64,000 nucleotides of DNA from Hyphomicrobiales bacterium (GTDB lineage: Bacteria; Pseudomonadota; Alphaproteobacteria; Rhizobiales; Rhizobiaceae): contig UBZT01000009.1 in NCBI GenBank assembly GCA_900470155.1, forward strand, positions 1,137,524 to 1,201,523. Direction: 5' to 3'. Below are positions 55,858-64,000 of this stretch, one piece after another (within the stretch, counting starts at the first letter, position 1; each line of letters begins with the position of its first letter). The translations under genes and the position numbers were made by a program. A model generated the notes under the pieces. The model made no database searches and was not told the origin of the DNA. It saw nothing but the letters and a program-made list of their open reading frames with translations.

Positions 55858-56289
55858 ATGTCGGACAAAGCTCAGAAACCCCGGGCCAAGCCACTGCGCG
55901 GAGGCTGCATGTGCGGTGCCGTGGAATACGAGGCCGAAGATCGGTTCCTCTATGCGCTCAACTGCCATTGCTCGAAATGCCGCCGGACCACAGGCTCCGC
56001 CTTCAAGCCCATTGCCGGGCTGCAAGTGGATGACTTCAGCATCATCCGGGGCAAGGACGACCTGTTTGTCCACGGCGATCCAAAAGGCATCCATGACCTC
56101 CACTGTCGGACTTGCGGATCGCTGATCTATTCCTGGATCGCCGAAAACGGCAGCGTGAAGATCCATATCCCGATGGGAACGTTGATGGATGCGCCCTCGG
56201 CACGTCCCACGATACACATCTTCGTCGGATCGAAAGCGCCGTGGTACGACATCACCGACGACCTGCCGCAATACCAGGGCTTTCCGTGA
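55858..56289 (+). CDS. GFA family zinc protein
   Basis: A 143-residue protein of the GFA (glutathione-dependent formaldehyde-activating enzyme-like) family. Zinc-binding cysteines are seen in GGCMCGAV, NCHCSKCR and CRTCGS. Most members have no proven activity. GGGAGG precedes the start by 8 nt. It is 61 nt after the PLP-enzyme gene on the same strand, so it may be the last gene of that operon, or independent. Confidence 0.82.
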   Translation: MSDKAQKPRAKPLRGGCMCGAVEYEAEDRFLYALNCHCSKCRRTTGSAFKPIAGLQVDDFSIIRGKDDLFVHGDPKGIHDLHCRTCGSLIYSWIAENGSVKIHIPMGTLMDAPSARPTIHIFVGSKAPWYDITDDLPQYQGFP

Positions 56290-56307
56290 GACAGATCTCA
56301 ACGCAAA

Positions 56308-56337
56308 CAAAAAATGGCCCGCCCAAAGGCGGACCAG
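56308..56337 (-). terminator. Terminator of the ABC transporter operon
   Basis: A 9-bp stem with one mismatch (56315-56323 with 56328-56336, core GCC/GGC) and a 4-nt loop is followed on the minus strand by six T. Confidence 0.8.
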
Positions 56338-56367
56338 AGTTAAGGTCGGGGGACCTGAACCAAATTC

Positions 56368-57498
<1,131 letters not shown>

Positions 57499-57559
57499 GA
57501 CTTATGTCCTCGCGCGCCGGTCAATCTGCTGGACCGGCCAATTCACCATCAATCGAAAT

Positions 57560-57583
57560 CCGCGGGCCAAAGCCGGCCCGCGG
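57560..57583 (-). other. Strong hairpin between binding-protein and ATPase genes
   Basis: A perfect 9-bp GC stem (CCGCGGGCC with its complement, 57560-57568 and 57575-57583) and a 6-nt loop, without a T run. It probably protects the upstream binding-protein message or reduces read-through to the ATPase, a common design in ABC operons. Confidence 0.65.
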
Positions 57584-57601
57584 AGCCTCGAATATACGAG
57601 A

Positions 57602-58822
57602 TTATTTGTACTGCTCGAGCTCGCCGGCAGCCTTCTTCAGTGCATCGGCAGGTTCTGCCTTGCCGGTGACGACGGACTGGACCAGTTCGATCACAACGTT
57701 CTGGAAGCCCTTGTAGTCGGTGAAGAGGGGCTCAGGACCACCAAAGGCGATACCGTCGATGAACGGCTTCCACGACGGGTCTGCCTTGACGAACTCGTCA
57801 ACCTTCGGCGAAGGGCGCAGCGGGGTAAGGCCAGCGCCGCCCTGCAGTTCATATTCGCCCTGCGGACCCGGCGAGGTGATGAACTTGGCGAATTCGATCG
57901 CCTTTTCTTCAACGCCCGAACCCTTGAACACGGCCAGGCTGTCGGTGATCAGCAGCGTGCCTTCACCCTTGGCGGCGGGGCCGAGCGGCAGCGGAGCAAC
58001 GCCCCAGTTGATCTTGGTTTCCTTGAGGCGGGCAGCAGCGCCCGAACCGGCCTGGATCATGCCGACCTTGCCGTCGAGGAAGATGGCGCGGATTTCGTTC
58101 TGCTCGTAAGCAGTCGCACCTTCGACGGAGTAAGGCGTGATGTCCTTGTAGGCCTGCAGTGCCGCCAGGACTTCCGGGCTGTCGATGACGATCTTGTCGC
58201 CGTCGATGACCTTGCCGTTGTTGGTATAAACCCAGTGCATGAACTGGTGCATGGTGTTGTCGAAGGTCTTGGCCGGCAGGCCGTAACCGGCAGTGCCGGT
58301 CTTTTCCTTGATCTGCTTGGCGAAGGCGATTTCTTCAGCCCAGGTCTTCGGCGCGACTTCCGGGTCAAGGCCGGCAGCCTTGAACAGGTCCTTGTTCCAG
58401 TAGAGGGCCTTGGTCGAGAATGCGACCGGCACGCCCCACTGCGTGTCCTCGAAGGTCACGGTATCGACGATGTTCGGATAATAGGAGGCCTTCTCCTCGT
58501 CGGTCATCGGAACCGGAACGATCAGGTCGTTTTGGGCAAATTCCTTCAGCGTGCGCGAGCCGACATAGGCCATGCCGACCGGCGTGCCGGCGACGGCGAG
58601 CGTCGTTGCCTTGTCCTGGCACTGTTCCCAGCCGACAACTTCCGGCGTGACCTTCCAGCCGGTATTCTTGCCTTCCCATTCCTTGATGTACTTCTCATGG
58701 ATCGGGTCGATCTTGTCGCCGCAATAGATCCAGGAGATTTCCTGGTCGGCAGCCAGCGTGGTAAGCGCCGAGCTGGCCAGCAGGACAAACGAGCCTGCGA
58801 GCATGGTCAGTTTTTTCGTCAT
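57602..58822 (-). CDS. Sugar ABC transporter substrate-binding protein (CUT1)
   Basis: A 406-residue periplasmic protein. The signal peptide ends at LTTLAADQ (about residue 25). The mature protein shows family 1 binding-protein features: HEKYIKEWEGKNTGWKV, GVPVAFSTKALYWNKDLFKAAGL and the C-terminal GAGLTPLRPSPK. It should bind a mono- or oligosaccharide. Its gene lies downstream of both permease genes, instead of first as usual, and is set off from the ATPase gene by a strong hairpin. The start follows AAGGGG. Confidence 0.92.
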   Translation of the reverse strand: MTKKLTMLAGSFVLLASSALTTLAADQEISWIYCGDKIDPIHEKYIKEWEGKNTGWKVTPEVVGWEQCQDKATTLAVAGTPVGMAYVGSRTLKEFAQNDLIVPVPMTDEEKASYYPNIVDTVTFEDTQWGVPVAFSTKALYWNKDLFKAAGLDPEVAPKTWAEEIAFAKQIKEKTGTAGYGLPAKTFDNTMHQFMHWVYTNNGKVIDGDKIVIDSPEVLAALQAYKDITPYSVEGATAYEQNEIRAIFLDGKVGMIQAGSGAAARLKETKINWGVAPLPLGPAAKGEGTLLITDSLAVFKGSGVEEKAIEFAKFITSPGPQGEYELQGGAGLTPLRPSPKVDEFVKADPSWKPFIDGIAFGGPEPLFTDYKGFQNVVIELVQSVVTGKAEPADALKKAAGELEQYK

Positions 58823-58884
58823 CGGTAGTTCCCCTTTGTTGACAGGTTAAAGCGTCCGGTTGGCCCGAATTTTATTGGCAGCCC

Positions 58885-59745
58885 TTATTTGATCGCCCCG
58901 GCGGTCAGGCCGCTGACGAGGAAACGCTGCAGGAAGAAGATCACGATCATCGCTGGCGCGATGCCGACGAAGCTTGCGGCCATCAGCTCGTTCCAGATGA
59001 CTTCCTGCCGGCCGAAATAGGCAAACAGCCCGATCGGCAGCGGCATGTATTCCGTCTTGGAGTTGAAGGTGAGCGCGAAGATGAACTGCTGGGCATAGGC
59101 GCCGATGAAGGTCGTGATCGCGACCACGGCGATGCCAGGCGTGGCGAGCGGCAGGACCACCCGCCGGAAGGTGTAGAAGTAGCCGGCACCATCGACATAG
59201 GCCGCCTCTTCAAGCTCGCGCGGAATGCGCATCATGTAGGTGCGCAGCAGCCAGATGGCCGTCGGGATCAGGAAGGCGACACCCGGCACGATCATCGCGA
59301 AATAGGTGTTGAGCACGCCCATCGACCGCATCAGCCGGAACAGCGGGATCAGCAGCACGGCGCCGGAGAACATGTTGACAGCAAGGAAGGCACCGAGCAG
59401 CTGGCCGCTGCCCCTGAACTCAAAACGGGCAAAGGCATAGGCCGCCGGCACCACGAGGATCAGCACGATGATGGTAGCGACGGTCGAGATGAAGAACGAA
59501 TTGAAGATGTAGCGGGCAAAGCCGGGAACGCTCACCCACATCGTCCGGTACGCCTCGAAGGAGCCATTCTCCGGAAAGAACCGATACGGCGAGGAAAAGA
59601 GCTGGCTGAGCGGCTTCAGCGAGACCAGAAAACCTTCGACGAAGGGCGCGAGCACGAAGGTGAGGAAGACGGCGATGCCCGCATAGATGCCGACCAGTTC
59701 ATACCACTTGTAGCGATTGATCAGGGCAGTCTTGTCGTAGCTCAT
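58885..59745 (-). CDS. Sugar ABC transporter permease 2 (MalG type)
   Basis: A 286-residue inner-membrane protein with six segments. The cytoplasmic EAA loop reads ELEEAAYVDGAGYFYTFRRVVLPL, split across residues 190-213, and contacts the ATPase. The start at 59745 (MSYDKTALINRYKW) overlaps the stop of permease 1 as ATGA. The long upstream extension of this frame is out-of-frame permease 1 sequence and is discarded. Confidence 0.92.
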   Translation of the reverse strand: MSYDKTALINRYKWYELVGIYAGIAVFLTFVLAPFVEGFLVSLKPLSQLFSSPYRFFPENGSFEAYRTMWVSVPGFARYIFNSFFISTVATIIVLILVVPAAYAFARFEFRGSGQLLGAFLAVNMFSGAVLLIPLFRLMRSMGVLNTYFAMIVPGVAFLIPTAIWLLRTYMMRIPRELEEAAYVDGAGYFYTFRRVVLPLATPGIAVVAITTFIGAYAQQFIFALTFNSKTEYMPLPIGLFAYFGRQEVIWNELMAASFVGIAPAMIVIFFLQRFLVSGLTAGAIK

Positions 59746-60626
59746 CGGGCGTGCTCCTGGGAAAGCCGGTTCGTCACACGGAAATAGGCAAAGCAGAAGA
59801 TCGACAGGAAGATGCAGATCAGCACGGCGCGCGCAGCCCCTTCGCCGTATTTCTTCGACCCGATCGCGGTGTGATAGGTGTCGATGATCATCGTCGTCGT
59901 CTCGCCACTCGGACCGCCGCGCGTCAGGATCCAGATGATGTCGAAGGAGTTGAAGGTCGAGATCAGCGAAATCATCGACATGGTGATCATGGCGGGCAGT
60001 ATCATTGGCAGGGTGATACGACGGAAGCGATAGGCACGACCGGCGCCATCGGTCCAGGCTGCTTCGTAAAGATCCTGCGGGATCGCCTGCATGGCGGCCA
60101 GCATGTAGAGCGTGACCATCGGCACACCGATCCACACATCGGTGAAAATGGTCGCCCAGAAGGCGGTCGAACCGTAGGCCAGGAATGCGACGGGGCCATC
60201 GACGACGCCCACGCGCTGCAATACGCCGGAAATCATGCCGAACTGGCCGTTATACATCCAGCCCCACATGAAGATGCCGATGGCCATCGGCACAATCCAT
60301 GGCGGCATCGTCAAGATCCGAAACAGCGTCCGGCCCGGCACGGCCGAGTTCAGCATCGCTGCCCCGAACGTCCCGATGATCATTTTGATCGACACCGAGA
60401 AGAAGGTCCAGATGAAGGTCCGGACGATGACAGTCGCGAAGGTATCGTTGAAGATCTTCTCGTAATTCACCCAGCCGACCCAGTTGGTCGTCTTTTTCAG
60501 CGACGCATCCGTGAAGGAGAGAATGAACGTCTCGACCAGCGGATAGGCGACGATGACAGCGATATAGAGAAGGGCCGGCGCAATCAGCAACCAGGCAAAG
60601 ATGACAGCGCTTCGTCTGGCTTGCAT
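59742..60626 (-). CDS. Sugar ABC transporter permease 1 (MalF type)
   Basis: A 294-residue inner-membrane protein with six segments (first: FAWLLIAPALLYIAVIVAYPL). The EAA loop reads DLYEAAWTDGAGRAYRFRRI. The ATG at 60626 follows AGGGG at 7 nt; a GTG one codon earlier is possible. It forms the pore with permease 2 and begins 11 nt after the Gfo/Idh stop codon. Confidence 0.92.
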   Translation of the reverse strand: MQARRSAVIFAWLLIAPALLYIAVIVAYPLVETFILSFTDASLKKTTNWVGWVNYEKIFNDTFATVIVRTFIWTFFSVSIKMIIGTFGAAMLNSAVPGRTLFRILTMPPWIVPMAIGIFMWGWMYNGQFGMISGVLQRVGVVDGPVAFLAYGSTAFWATIFTDVWIGVPMVTLYMLAAMQAIPQDLYEAAWTDGAGRAYRFRRITLPMILPAMITMSMISLISTFNSFDIIWILTRGGPSGETTTMIIDTYHTAIGSKKYGEGAARAVLICIFLSIFCFAYFRVTNRLSQEHAR

Positions 60627-60637
60627 CACACCGCCCC

Positions 60638-61822
60638 TTAAGCTGACTTCGCCTGGGCAACGCCCTGGCTCGTGCCGTGAAGGCAGGCATCGAAACGCTC
60701 GAATACCGGCTTCATGTCGATGACCTTGCGGCCGAGACGGGCTTCGTCCATCGCAAGAGCCAACATGCCCGCTTCAAGCGCGTCGATCGCCGAAACCGGC
60801 TGCTTGGCACCCGTGCGCACGAAGGCGAGAACATCTTCCGCCATCTGCTCGTCGGCACCATAGTGATGCGACGTCGCCGAAGGCGCGGAATAGGTGTTTG
60901 CAATCAGCTTCTCATTGGTGCGCGCATCATGCACATCCATGAAGCCGCGGACGAAATCGCCTTCCGCCATGCCCTTCGAGCCCATGACGCAGAAGCGGCG
61001 AAACTCATCCGGCACATTGAGATTGGTGTGGAAGGTCATCGACGCACCATTCTCGTATTCGACGATGGCGGTCTGGAAATCGATGATGTCGCCATCGCTG
61101 TCGAAGACCTTGTCAGAGCCCATCCAGCCGCTCGGCTTGCGATGATAGACTTCCATATCGTTGACGCCGTGATTTTCCGGCGCATTCGACGGCACGAAGC
61201 TCTTGCGGCCACCGAAGCTGGCGACGAAACGCGGGCGCGCGCCGACCACGCCATTATAGAGGTCGAGGTCGTGGCAGCATTTTTCCAGCATGAAACCGCC
61301 GGCATACTGGCCGTAGCGACGCCAGTCGCGCATGAAGAATGCACCGTGATAGGGCTGGATATGCTCGGACGCCTCGATCGAAACGATATCGCCAAGCTTG
61401 CCTTCGGCCTGCGCCTTGCGCAGGTCGCGGTATAGCGGCGAATAGCGCAGCACAAGGCCGACCAGCAGGCGGTCATGGCCATGGGTGTGCAGCAATGAGG
61501 CCAGCGCATAGCTTTCCTCGATGGTTGTGACGATCGGCTTTTCGGTAAAGACCGTCAGCCCTGCCTCAAGACCAAGACGGATATGATCCAGATGGAGATG
61601 GTTGGGCGAACCGATCATCAGAAGGTCAAAACTCTCACCGGCGATCAACGCTTCGGGCGTGTCGTAGGCCTTGCCCGGTGAGATGCCGTTTTCGGTCAGA
61701 GTCGGCATTCCAGCTGGCGCCGGATCCACATAACCGACGATCTGGAAATCCGGATCGAGTTCCTTGAACACTCGGCCCAAGTAGCCGAGGCGGAATCCGA
61801 GCCCGATAACGGCAACCTTCAT
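60638..61822 (-). CDS. Gfo/Idh/MocA family oxidoreductase
   Basis: A 394-residue NAD(P)-dependent dehydrogenase. The Rossmann start MKVAVIGLGFRLGYLGRVF is slightly unusual, with FRLGYLG in the glycine loop. FTEKPIVTT holds the EKP lysine, and GGFMLEKCCHDLDLYNG holds the catalytic histidine and aspartate. It probably oxidises the sugar brought in by the transporter, as the first gene of the operon. The ATG at 61822 follows AGGGG. The substrate is unknown; amino sugar or uronate derivatives would suit the neighbours. Confidence 0.87.
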   Translation of the reverse strand: MKVAVIGLGFRLGYLGRVFKELDPDFQIVGYVDPAPAGMPTLTENGISPGKAYDTPEALIAGESFDLLMIGSPNHLHLDHIRLGLEAGLTVFTEKPIVTTIEESYALASLLHTHGHDRLLVGLVLRYSPLYRDLRKAQAEGKLGDIVSIEASEHIQPYHGAFFMRDWRRYGQYAGGFMLEKCCHDLDLYNGVVGARPRFVASFGGRKSFVPSNAPENHGVNDMEVYHRKPSGWMGSDKVFDSDGDIIDFQTAIVEYENGASMTFHTNLNVPDEFRRFCVMGSKGMAEGDFVRGFMDVHDARTNEKLIANTYSAPSATSHHYGADEQMAEDVLAFVRTGAKQPVSAIDALEAGMLALAMDEARLGRKVIDMKPVFERFDACLHGTSQGVAQAKSA

Positions 61823-61841
61823 GTGCAATTCCCCTGCTTTC

Positions 61842-61856
61842 GCAATTATTTTTCTT
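61842..61856 (-). promoter_or_regulatory. Element shared with the RidA promoter, copy 2
   Basis: Minus-strand AAGAAAAATAATTGC, 20 nt upstream of the Gfo/Idh start. It differs from the copy at 52602-52616 by shift of one A/T. A possible -35 TTGACG lies at 61885-61880, which would put this element at the transcription start. Confidence 0.4.
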
Positions 61857-61896
61857 AGACTGCGTCAGAAACCGGTCATCGTCAACATCCTGTGGA

Positions 61897-61920
61897 AATT
61901 TTCATCAACTTATGAAAATT
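61897..61920. promoter_or_regulatory. Inverted repeat upstream of the ABC operon
   Basis: AATTTTCAT (61897-61905) and ATGAAAATT (61912-61920) form a perfect 9-bp inverted repeat with a 6-nt spacer. GAAAATTCTTTTC, itself a small palindrome, overlaps its right arm. This is a likely regulator site of unknown owner. Confidence 0.45.
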
Positions 61921-62067
61921 CTTTTCACACAACAGCTGCTTCCGCTATCTTCCAGCCTCACCCAATCGATCGAGGATACATCGTCGCCGAGGCACAACAA
62001 CACGATCGGACACACAGACCTTCGAACCCCGAGCCGACTTGGCCCGACTTTTCAAAAGTTAACAAAC

Positions 62068-62220
62068 GATACCAAATAAATGCCAATCGTCCAGCCAGAT
62101 TCGCAAGAAACGCTTGAATTGTTGATAAATAGATGATTTTGCGGTGATATTTCTGATGGAAACAGGTTTTTGGTACTCAAGTGATGAAACCATTTGCGAA
62201 ATAGGTGCTTGGTTGGTATC
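62068..62220. promoter_or_regulatory. Three TGGTA half-sites near the GntR gene
   Basis: GATACCAA (62068-62075), TTGGTAC (62170-62176) and TTGGTATC (62213-62220) share the TGGTA core typical of GntR/UTRA operators of the NagR/DasR kind. They are scattered and do not form one compact palindrome, so confidence is limited. Confidence 0.3.
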
Positions 62221-62330
62221 TTTTTAAGCAGCGGACATTGGGAGGCTCAAGGAATGTGGATTGAGAAAAGTCTGGATTGCGCTTCTTTTAACCGTTGGTA
62301 CGCCTCTCATCTTCTCGGCAAAGGCAAGCC

Positions 62331-63083
62331 ATGAGCGCATCCCTTCCTCTGGATCAATTGCAGGCCGTTCGTGGCGGCCCTCTTTACGTCAAGCTTCGCA
62401 AGATGATTGAGGACGCAGTGTCGTCCGGCCGTCTGAAGCACGGCGATGCCCTGCCTGCCGAACGCGACATCGCCGATGCCGCCGCGATCAGTCGCGTCAC
62501 CGTGCGCAAAGCCATCGACGACCTGGTCAACGACGGACTGCTCGTTCGCCGGCGCGGCTCGGGCACGTTTGTCGTCAAGCCTGTGCCGCGCATGCAGCAG
62601 CCATTGAGCCAACTCACCTCCTTCACCGAGGATATGCGCCGGCGCGGCATGACGGCGGGATCGCACTGGATAGACCGTGGGCTCTATTTTCCAACCGCAG
62701 AGGAAACCATGATGCTGGGTCTCGTTGGCGGCGCGAGGGTCGCCCGGATCGAGCGCATTCGCACCGCCAATGACATGCCCATCGCGCTGGAACGCACCAG
62801 CCTTCCCGACGATATCCTGCCCGATCCGGATGCCATGGACGATTCCCTCTATCTCCATTTGCGTCAGAGCGGCATCACCCCGGTACGCGCCAACCAGCGC
62901 ATATCCGCCGTTATCCTGAGGGATGACGAGACCAAACTGCTTGGCGTGCCGCAGGGCTCTGCCGCGCTGTCGGTGCAACGTATCGCCTATCTTGAAACCG
63001 GCCGCGTGATGGAAATGTCGCGCGCCCTATACCGCAGCGACGCCTATGACCTGGTCGCAGAACTGACCATCGGATCTCCGTGA
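62331..63083 (+). CDS. GntR-family regulator with UTRA domain
   Basis: A 250-residue regulator. The GntR helix-turn-helix (LPAERDIADAAAISRVTVRKA) is at about residues 40-65, and the UTRA effector domain runs from about 90 to 245 with ERIRTANDMPIALERTSLP. The group includes NagR/DasR regulators that bind GlcNAc-6-phosphate or glucosamine-6-phosphate. The start at 62331 (MSASLPLDQ) follows AAGGCAAGCC. It is 23 nt upstream of the SIS gene and diverges from the ABC operon. A role in amino-sugar control fits its partner. Confidence 0.87.
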   Translation: MSASLPLDQLQAVRGGPLYVKLRKMIEDAVSSGRLKHGDALPAERDIADAAAISRVTVRKAIDDLVNDGLLVRRRGSGTFVVKPVPRMQQPLSQLTSFTEDMRRRGMTAGSHWIDRGLYFPTAEETMMLGLVGGARVARIERIRTANDMPIALERTSLPDDILPDPDAMDDSLYLHLRQSGITPVRANQRISAVILRDDETKLLGVPQGSAALSVQRIAYLETGRVMEMSRALYRSDAYDLVAELTIGSP

Positions 63084-63106
63084 CGCCGAACCTTGAAAGA
63101 CCTGCA

Positions 63107-64000
63107 ATGCTGACGAAAATGCGAGAAGAAATCGACGAGATCCCGGCAGCCGCAGCGCGCCTTCTCAAGGAATCGTCCGACGCCATCGGCGAATGCGCAG
63201 ATGCGCTGCGCCGAAAGGACCCCAGCGTCGTCGTGACGATCGCCCGCGGATCGTCCGATCATGCGGCCTATTTCCTCAAATACGCCATTGAACTGCAGCT
63301 CGGCCTGCCGGTTGCTTCCCTCGGCCCGTCGCTGGCATCCATCTATGAAGCGCCGATGAAGCTGGAAAACGCTGCGGCCTTCGCCGTATCGCAATCCGGT
63401 GCAAGCCCGGATATCGTTGCAATGATGCGCGGAGCCCGGCTCGGTGGGGCAACGACGATCAGCCTGGTCAACACGCTGCCCTCGCCGCTTGGCGACGCTG
63501 CAACCATCGCCGTCGACATCAAGGCCGGCCCGGAAATCGCGGTTGCCGCCACCAAGTCTTTCGTCAATTCGATTGTCGCCGGCCTCGCGATCGTCGCCGG
63601 CTGGAGCGACGACAAGGAACTGGCAAGTGCCGTCGCCCGCCTGCCGGAGCATTTTTTGCAGGCGCTGAAGCTCGACTGGAGCGCGCTGATCGAACCGCTG
63701 ACCAATGCGGATTCCCTTTATATGCTTGGCCGTGGTCCCGCGCTGGCAATTGCCGCCGAAGCGGCACTCAAATGCAAGGAAACCTGCGAACTGCATGCCG
63801 AAGCCTATTCATCGGCGGAAGTTCTGCACGGGCCTGTTTCGATCGTCGGCCGGAATTTCCCGGTCGTCGGTTTTGCCGCCCGTGACAAGGCCGAAGCCTC
63901 GATCGCCCAGACCATATCGAAACTGGCGTCCAACAATGCCGCCTGCTTCATCACTTCCGAAAACTCCGAGGGCGCTAACCGCCTGCCGTTTATCGCAACG
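63107..64000 (+). CDS. SIS-domain aminosugar isomerase/deaminase, partial
   Basis: The first 298 codons of a gene cut by the window end. It has two SIS domains like the isomerase half of GlmS but no glutaminase domain. Visible motifs are IARGSSDHAAYFLKYAIE, AVSQSGASPDIVAMM, AATKSFVNSIVAG and MLGRGPALAIAAEAALKCKE, with YSSAEVLHGP at the C-terminal side. Such stand-alone proteins act as glucosamine-6-phosphate deaminases (NagB-II) or related enzymes. Transcribed with the GntR/UTRA gene, it supports an amino-sugar pathway in this region. Confidence 0.88.
   Translation, partial: MLTKMREEIDEIPAAAARLLKESSDAIGECADALRRKDPSVVVTIARGSSDHAAYFLKYAIELQLGLPVASLGPSLASIYEAPMKLENAAAFAVSQSGASPDIVAMMRGARLGGATTISLVNTLPSPLGDAATIAVDIKAGPEIAVAATKSFVNSIVAGLAIVAGWSDDKELASAVARLPEHFLQALKLDWSALIEPLTNADSLYMLGRGPALAIAAEAALKCKETCELHAEAYSSAEVLHGPVSIVGRNFPVVGFAARDKAEASIAQTISKLASNNAACFITSENSEGANRLPFIAT

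Larger units (their letters stand above)
61823..62330. other. Long divergent regulatory region
   Basis: A 508-bp AT-rich gap between the ABC operon and the GntR/SIS pair. It holds the shared 15-bp element, a 9-bp inverted repeat and three TGGTA half-sites. A short ORF on the plus strand (61821-62117) lacks a ribosome site and family likeness and is not called. No RNA gene was recognised, although the length would allow a small RNA. Confidence 0.6.

Noticed and set aside
61821..62117. Possible 98-codon gene in the divergent region
   Set aside because: No ribosome site, no family likeness, and it overlaps promoter-like elements.

Overview
The window looks like chromosomal or chromid DNA from a member of the Rhizobiaceae (Rhizobium, Agrobacterium, Neorhizobium or Shinella type). 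The reasons are high GC, dense operons with ATGA or TGATG overlaps, a split pca pathway (pcaDCHGB with PcaQ, pcaIJF with PcaR), a RpiR-type regulator next to inositol genes, trehalose-type thuAB genes and a DUF982 protein. No rRNA, tRNA, CRISPR array, transposase or phage gene was seen. The species cannot be fixed from the sequence alone.

Layout. 1-6.2 kb: inositol catabolism (iolC-iolD-iolE on the minus strand, iolR between, iolG on the plus strand). 6.3-10.3 kb: thuB-thuA diverging from a LacI regulator and a PfkB kinase. 10.4-15.1 kb: a DUF982 protein, a dimethylglycine/sarcosine dehydrogenase-like enzyme coupled to a choline-kinase-like protein, and a divergent DeoR regulator. 15.3-20.9 kb: a compact surface-glycan cluster (CapD-like dehydratase/epimerase, epimerase, family 25 glycosyltransferase, O-antigen ligase/polymerase, initiating sugar transferase). 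21.1-31.1 kb: a tripartite tricarboxylate (Tct) transporter between two different two-component systems, one OmpR-type with a periplasmic binding protein and one DctBD-like. 31.2-33.8 kb: a large chemoreceptor. 34.0-42.3 kb: the whole lower protocatechuate branch of the beta-ketoadipate pathway with both regulators. 42.3-45.1 kb: a secreted HExxH protein and a membrane GGDEF-EAL protein. 45.1-56.3 kb: an accessory catabolic cluster around a second RpiR regulator (GH20 hexosaminidase, two MlrC-like M81 proteins, SDR, RidA, an alanine-racemase-fold PLP enzyme, CutC, MFS exporter, NTF2-like protein, GFA protein). 56.4-64 kb: a sugar ABC transporter with a Gfo/Idh/MocA dehydrogenase, diverging from a GntR/UTRA regulator and a SIS-domain isomerase/deaminase that runs off the end.

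How the parts work together. The theme is uptake and breakdown of plant- and soil-derived carbon: inositol, trehalose-like disaccharides, aromatic acids, carboxylates and probably amino sugars. Each module carries its own regulator, and several candidate operators can be read directly. These are a shared box in both iol promoters, LacI half-sites flanking the thu intergenic region, a PcaQ palindrome, a three-repeat PcaR operator, a tandem palindrome pair upstream of tctC, and a 15-bp element shared by the RidA and ABC-operon promoters. The 45-64 kb region is the part least explained by known pathways and the best candidate for an undescribed system. All functions are inferred from sequence reading; no database search or alignment was run.
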